Below the pieces are notes generated by a model. The model did no database searches, had not been told where the DNA came from, and saw nothing but the letters and a program-made list of their open reading frames with translations. Made by a program: the position numbers and the translations under genes. A stretch of DNA of 5,762 nt from Paracoccaceae bacterium (lineage in GTDB: Bacteria; Pseudomonadota; Alphaproteobacteria; Rhodobacterales; Rhodobacteraceae), in contig JABGTH010000078.1 in NCBI GenBank assembly GCA_018647275.1, positions 1 through 5,762 of the forward strand. Direction: 5' to 3'. Positions 5,339 through 5,762 of this stretch are shown one piece after another (the stretch's first letter is position 1; each line of letters starts with the position of its first letter).

Positions 5339-5650
5339 TCACTCGCGAGAAAGACATGCTTCTTTCCACTGAGCACTCAAATCGATGCCTTTAAGATCGC
5401 GGTGTTTGAATTGATAAATGGCTCCACCCAAAAGTGTAATCGCGTTGTTGAACTGCTCTGACCAAGTTGGTTCAGTCGCGGCAATCGCTTCGGCCAATTT
5501 GCTTTCTCTTACACGATCCATCCGCGCCTTTTGGATCGCGCCAACTACGTCTGCCTGATATGCGCAGTCATCTTCTTTGCTGATTTTGTCAGCGGCAAAG
5601 GTGGGCGTGGCAAGGGCAACAAGGGCTGCAAGTAATGCAAAACGGGTCAT
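5339..5650 (-). CDS. Small predicted exported protein of unknown function
   Basis: I do not recognise a named family with certainty. The 103-residue product begins with a signal peptide: a short basic start (MTR), a hydrophobic stretch at about residues 4-16 and a likely signal peptidase I cleavage after TFA (A19). The mature protein of about 84 residues would be periplasmic. It has two cysteines, C29 near the new N-terminus and C99 near the C-terminus, well placed for a disulfide. Between them are mainly helical, charged segments (CAYQADVVGAIQKAR at 29-43) and GGAIYQF at 75-81. The pattern of an N-terminal C-x2-Q, a following AR and a C-terminal Cys-Leu resembles small uncharacterised proteobacterial exported proteins. 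The ATG at 5650 has GGAG 7 bases upstream. It precedes dnaG by 39 bases on the same strand, where rpsU sits in enterobacteria; a functional link is not implied. Confidence 0.8.
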   Translation of the reverse strand: MTRFALLAALVALATPTFAADKISKEDDCAYQADVVGAIQKARMDRVRESKLAEAIAATEPTWSEQFNNAITLLGGAIYQFKHRDLKGIDLSAQWKEACLSRE

Positions 5651-5762
5651 CGGCTATCTCCGGTTGGGTCAGGAATCGCGGTGTTTCAAAGAATATTACT
5701 ACCCGCGTGACGCGACACCTGCCATAGACCTGAACACCATGATCAAAAATGTATCACGCCCA
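5651..5762. other. Right-edge region upstream of the small exported-protein gene
   Basis: These 112 bases contain the Shine-Dalgarno of the small gene (GGAG, 5661-5658), a GAATC site at 5673-5677, a TAATAT that could be a -10 box without a matching -35, and a perfect palindrome CGCGT-G-ACGCG at 5704-5714. A plus-strand ATG at 5740 and a minus-strand open frame ending at 5699 both run to the edge. Neither is long enough to call. Confidence 0.35.

Noticed and set aside
5699..5761. Minus-strand open frame ending in TAG, possibly the C-terminus of an upstream gene
   Set aside because: About 20 codons with no recognisable sequence; cannot be told from chance.
5740..5762. Possible start of a divergent plus-strand gene (MIKNVSRP)
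   Set aside because: Only eight codons before the edge, and no Shine-Dalgarno sequence ahead of it.

Overview
The window is a stretch of housekeeping chromosome, most likely from an alphaproteobacterium of the Rhodobacterales (Roseobacter-like) group. The basis is the character of the proteins: a primase starting MSLPPGFLDDLR, a long RpoD with an acidic insert in its non-conserved region, and nrdR running directly into ribD. The spacers also hold many GANTC sites, the target of the alphaproteobacterial CcrM methylase. The assignment rests on recognition, not on a search. All recognisable genes lie on the minus strand, so transcription runs from high to low coordinates.

In order of transcription, a 103-residue predicted exported protein of unknown function (5339-5650) precedes dnaG, the replicative primase (3326-5299). 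A 127-base spacer follows, then rpoD, the primary sigma-70 factor (1240-3198), which ends in a strong terminator hairpin (1182-1222). Next come yjbQ (735-1151), a 118-base spacer with a consensus DnaA box (668-676), nrdR (149-616), and the first 50 codons of ribD (1-152), which runs off the left edge. Start codons were moved for three genes on Shine-Dalgarno spacing: nrdR to 616, yjbQ to 1151 and rpoD to 3198.

The dnaG-rpoD pair is the core of the classical macromolecular-synthesis cluster, linking replication priming to transcription initiation. The rpsU gene that heads this cluster in enterobacteria is absent from its usual place immediately upstream of dnaG; the small exported-protein gene stands there instead. 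nrdR and ribD form a translationally coupled pair (4-base GTGA overlap) for nucleotide-reductase control and riboflavin synthesis. No mobile element, CRISPR array, tRNA, rRNA or accessory cargo is visible, and I see no novel multi-gene system.

The interesting signals are in the spacers. Upstream of rpoD, five GANTC sites (four with the core CGAATC) lie within 84 bases, arranged as inverted and direct repeats. Tandem GAGTC sites lie just upstream of dnaG, which also lacks a Shine-Dalgarno sequence. By hand count, GANTC occurs 13 times in the window and 8 of these are in the three spacers upstream of rpoD, dnaG and the small gene. Also notable are the DnaA box before nrdR and an anti-Shine-Dalgarno CCUCCUU in the loop of the rpoD terminator.
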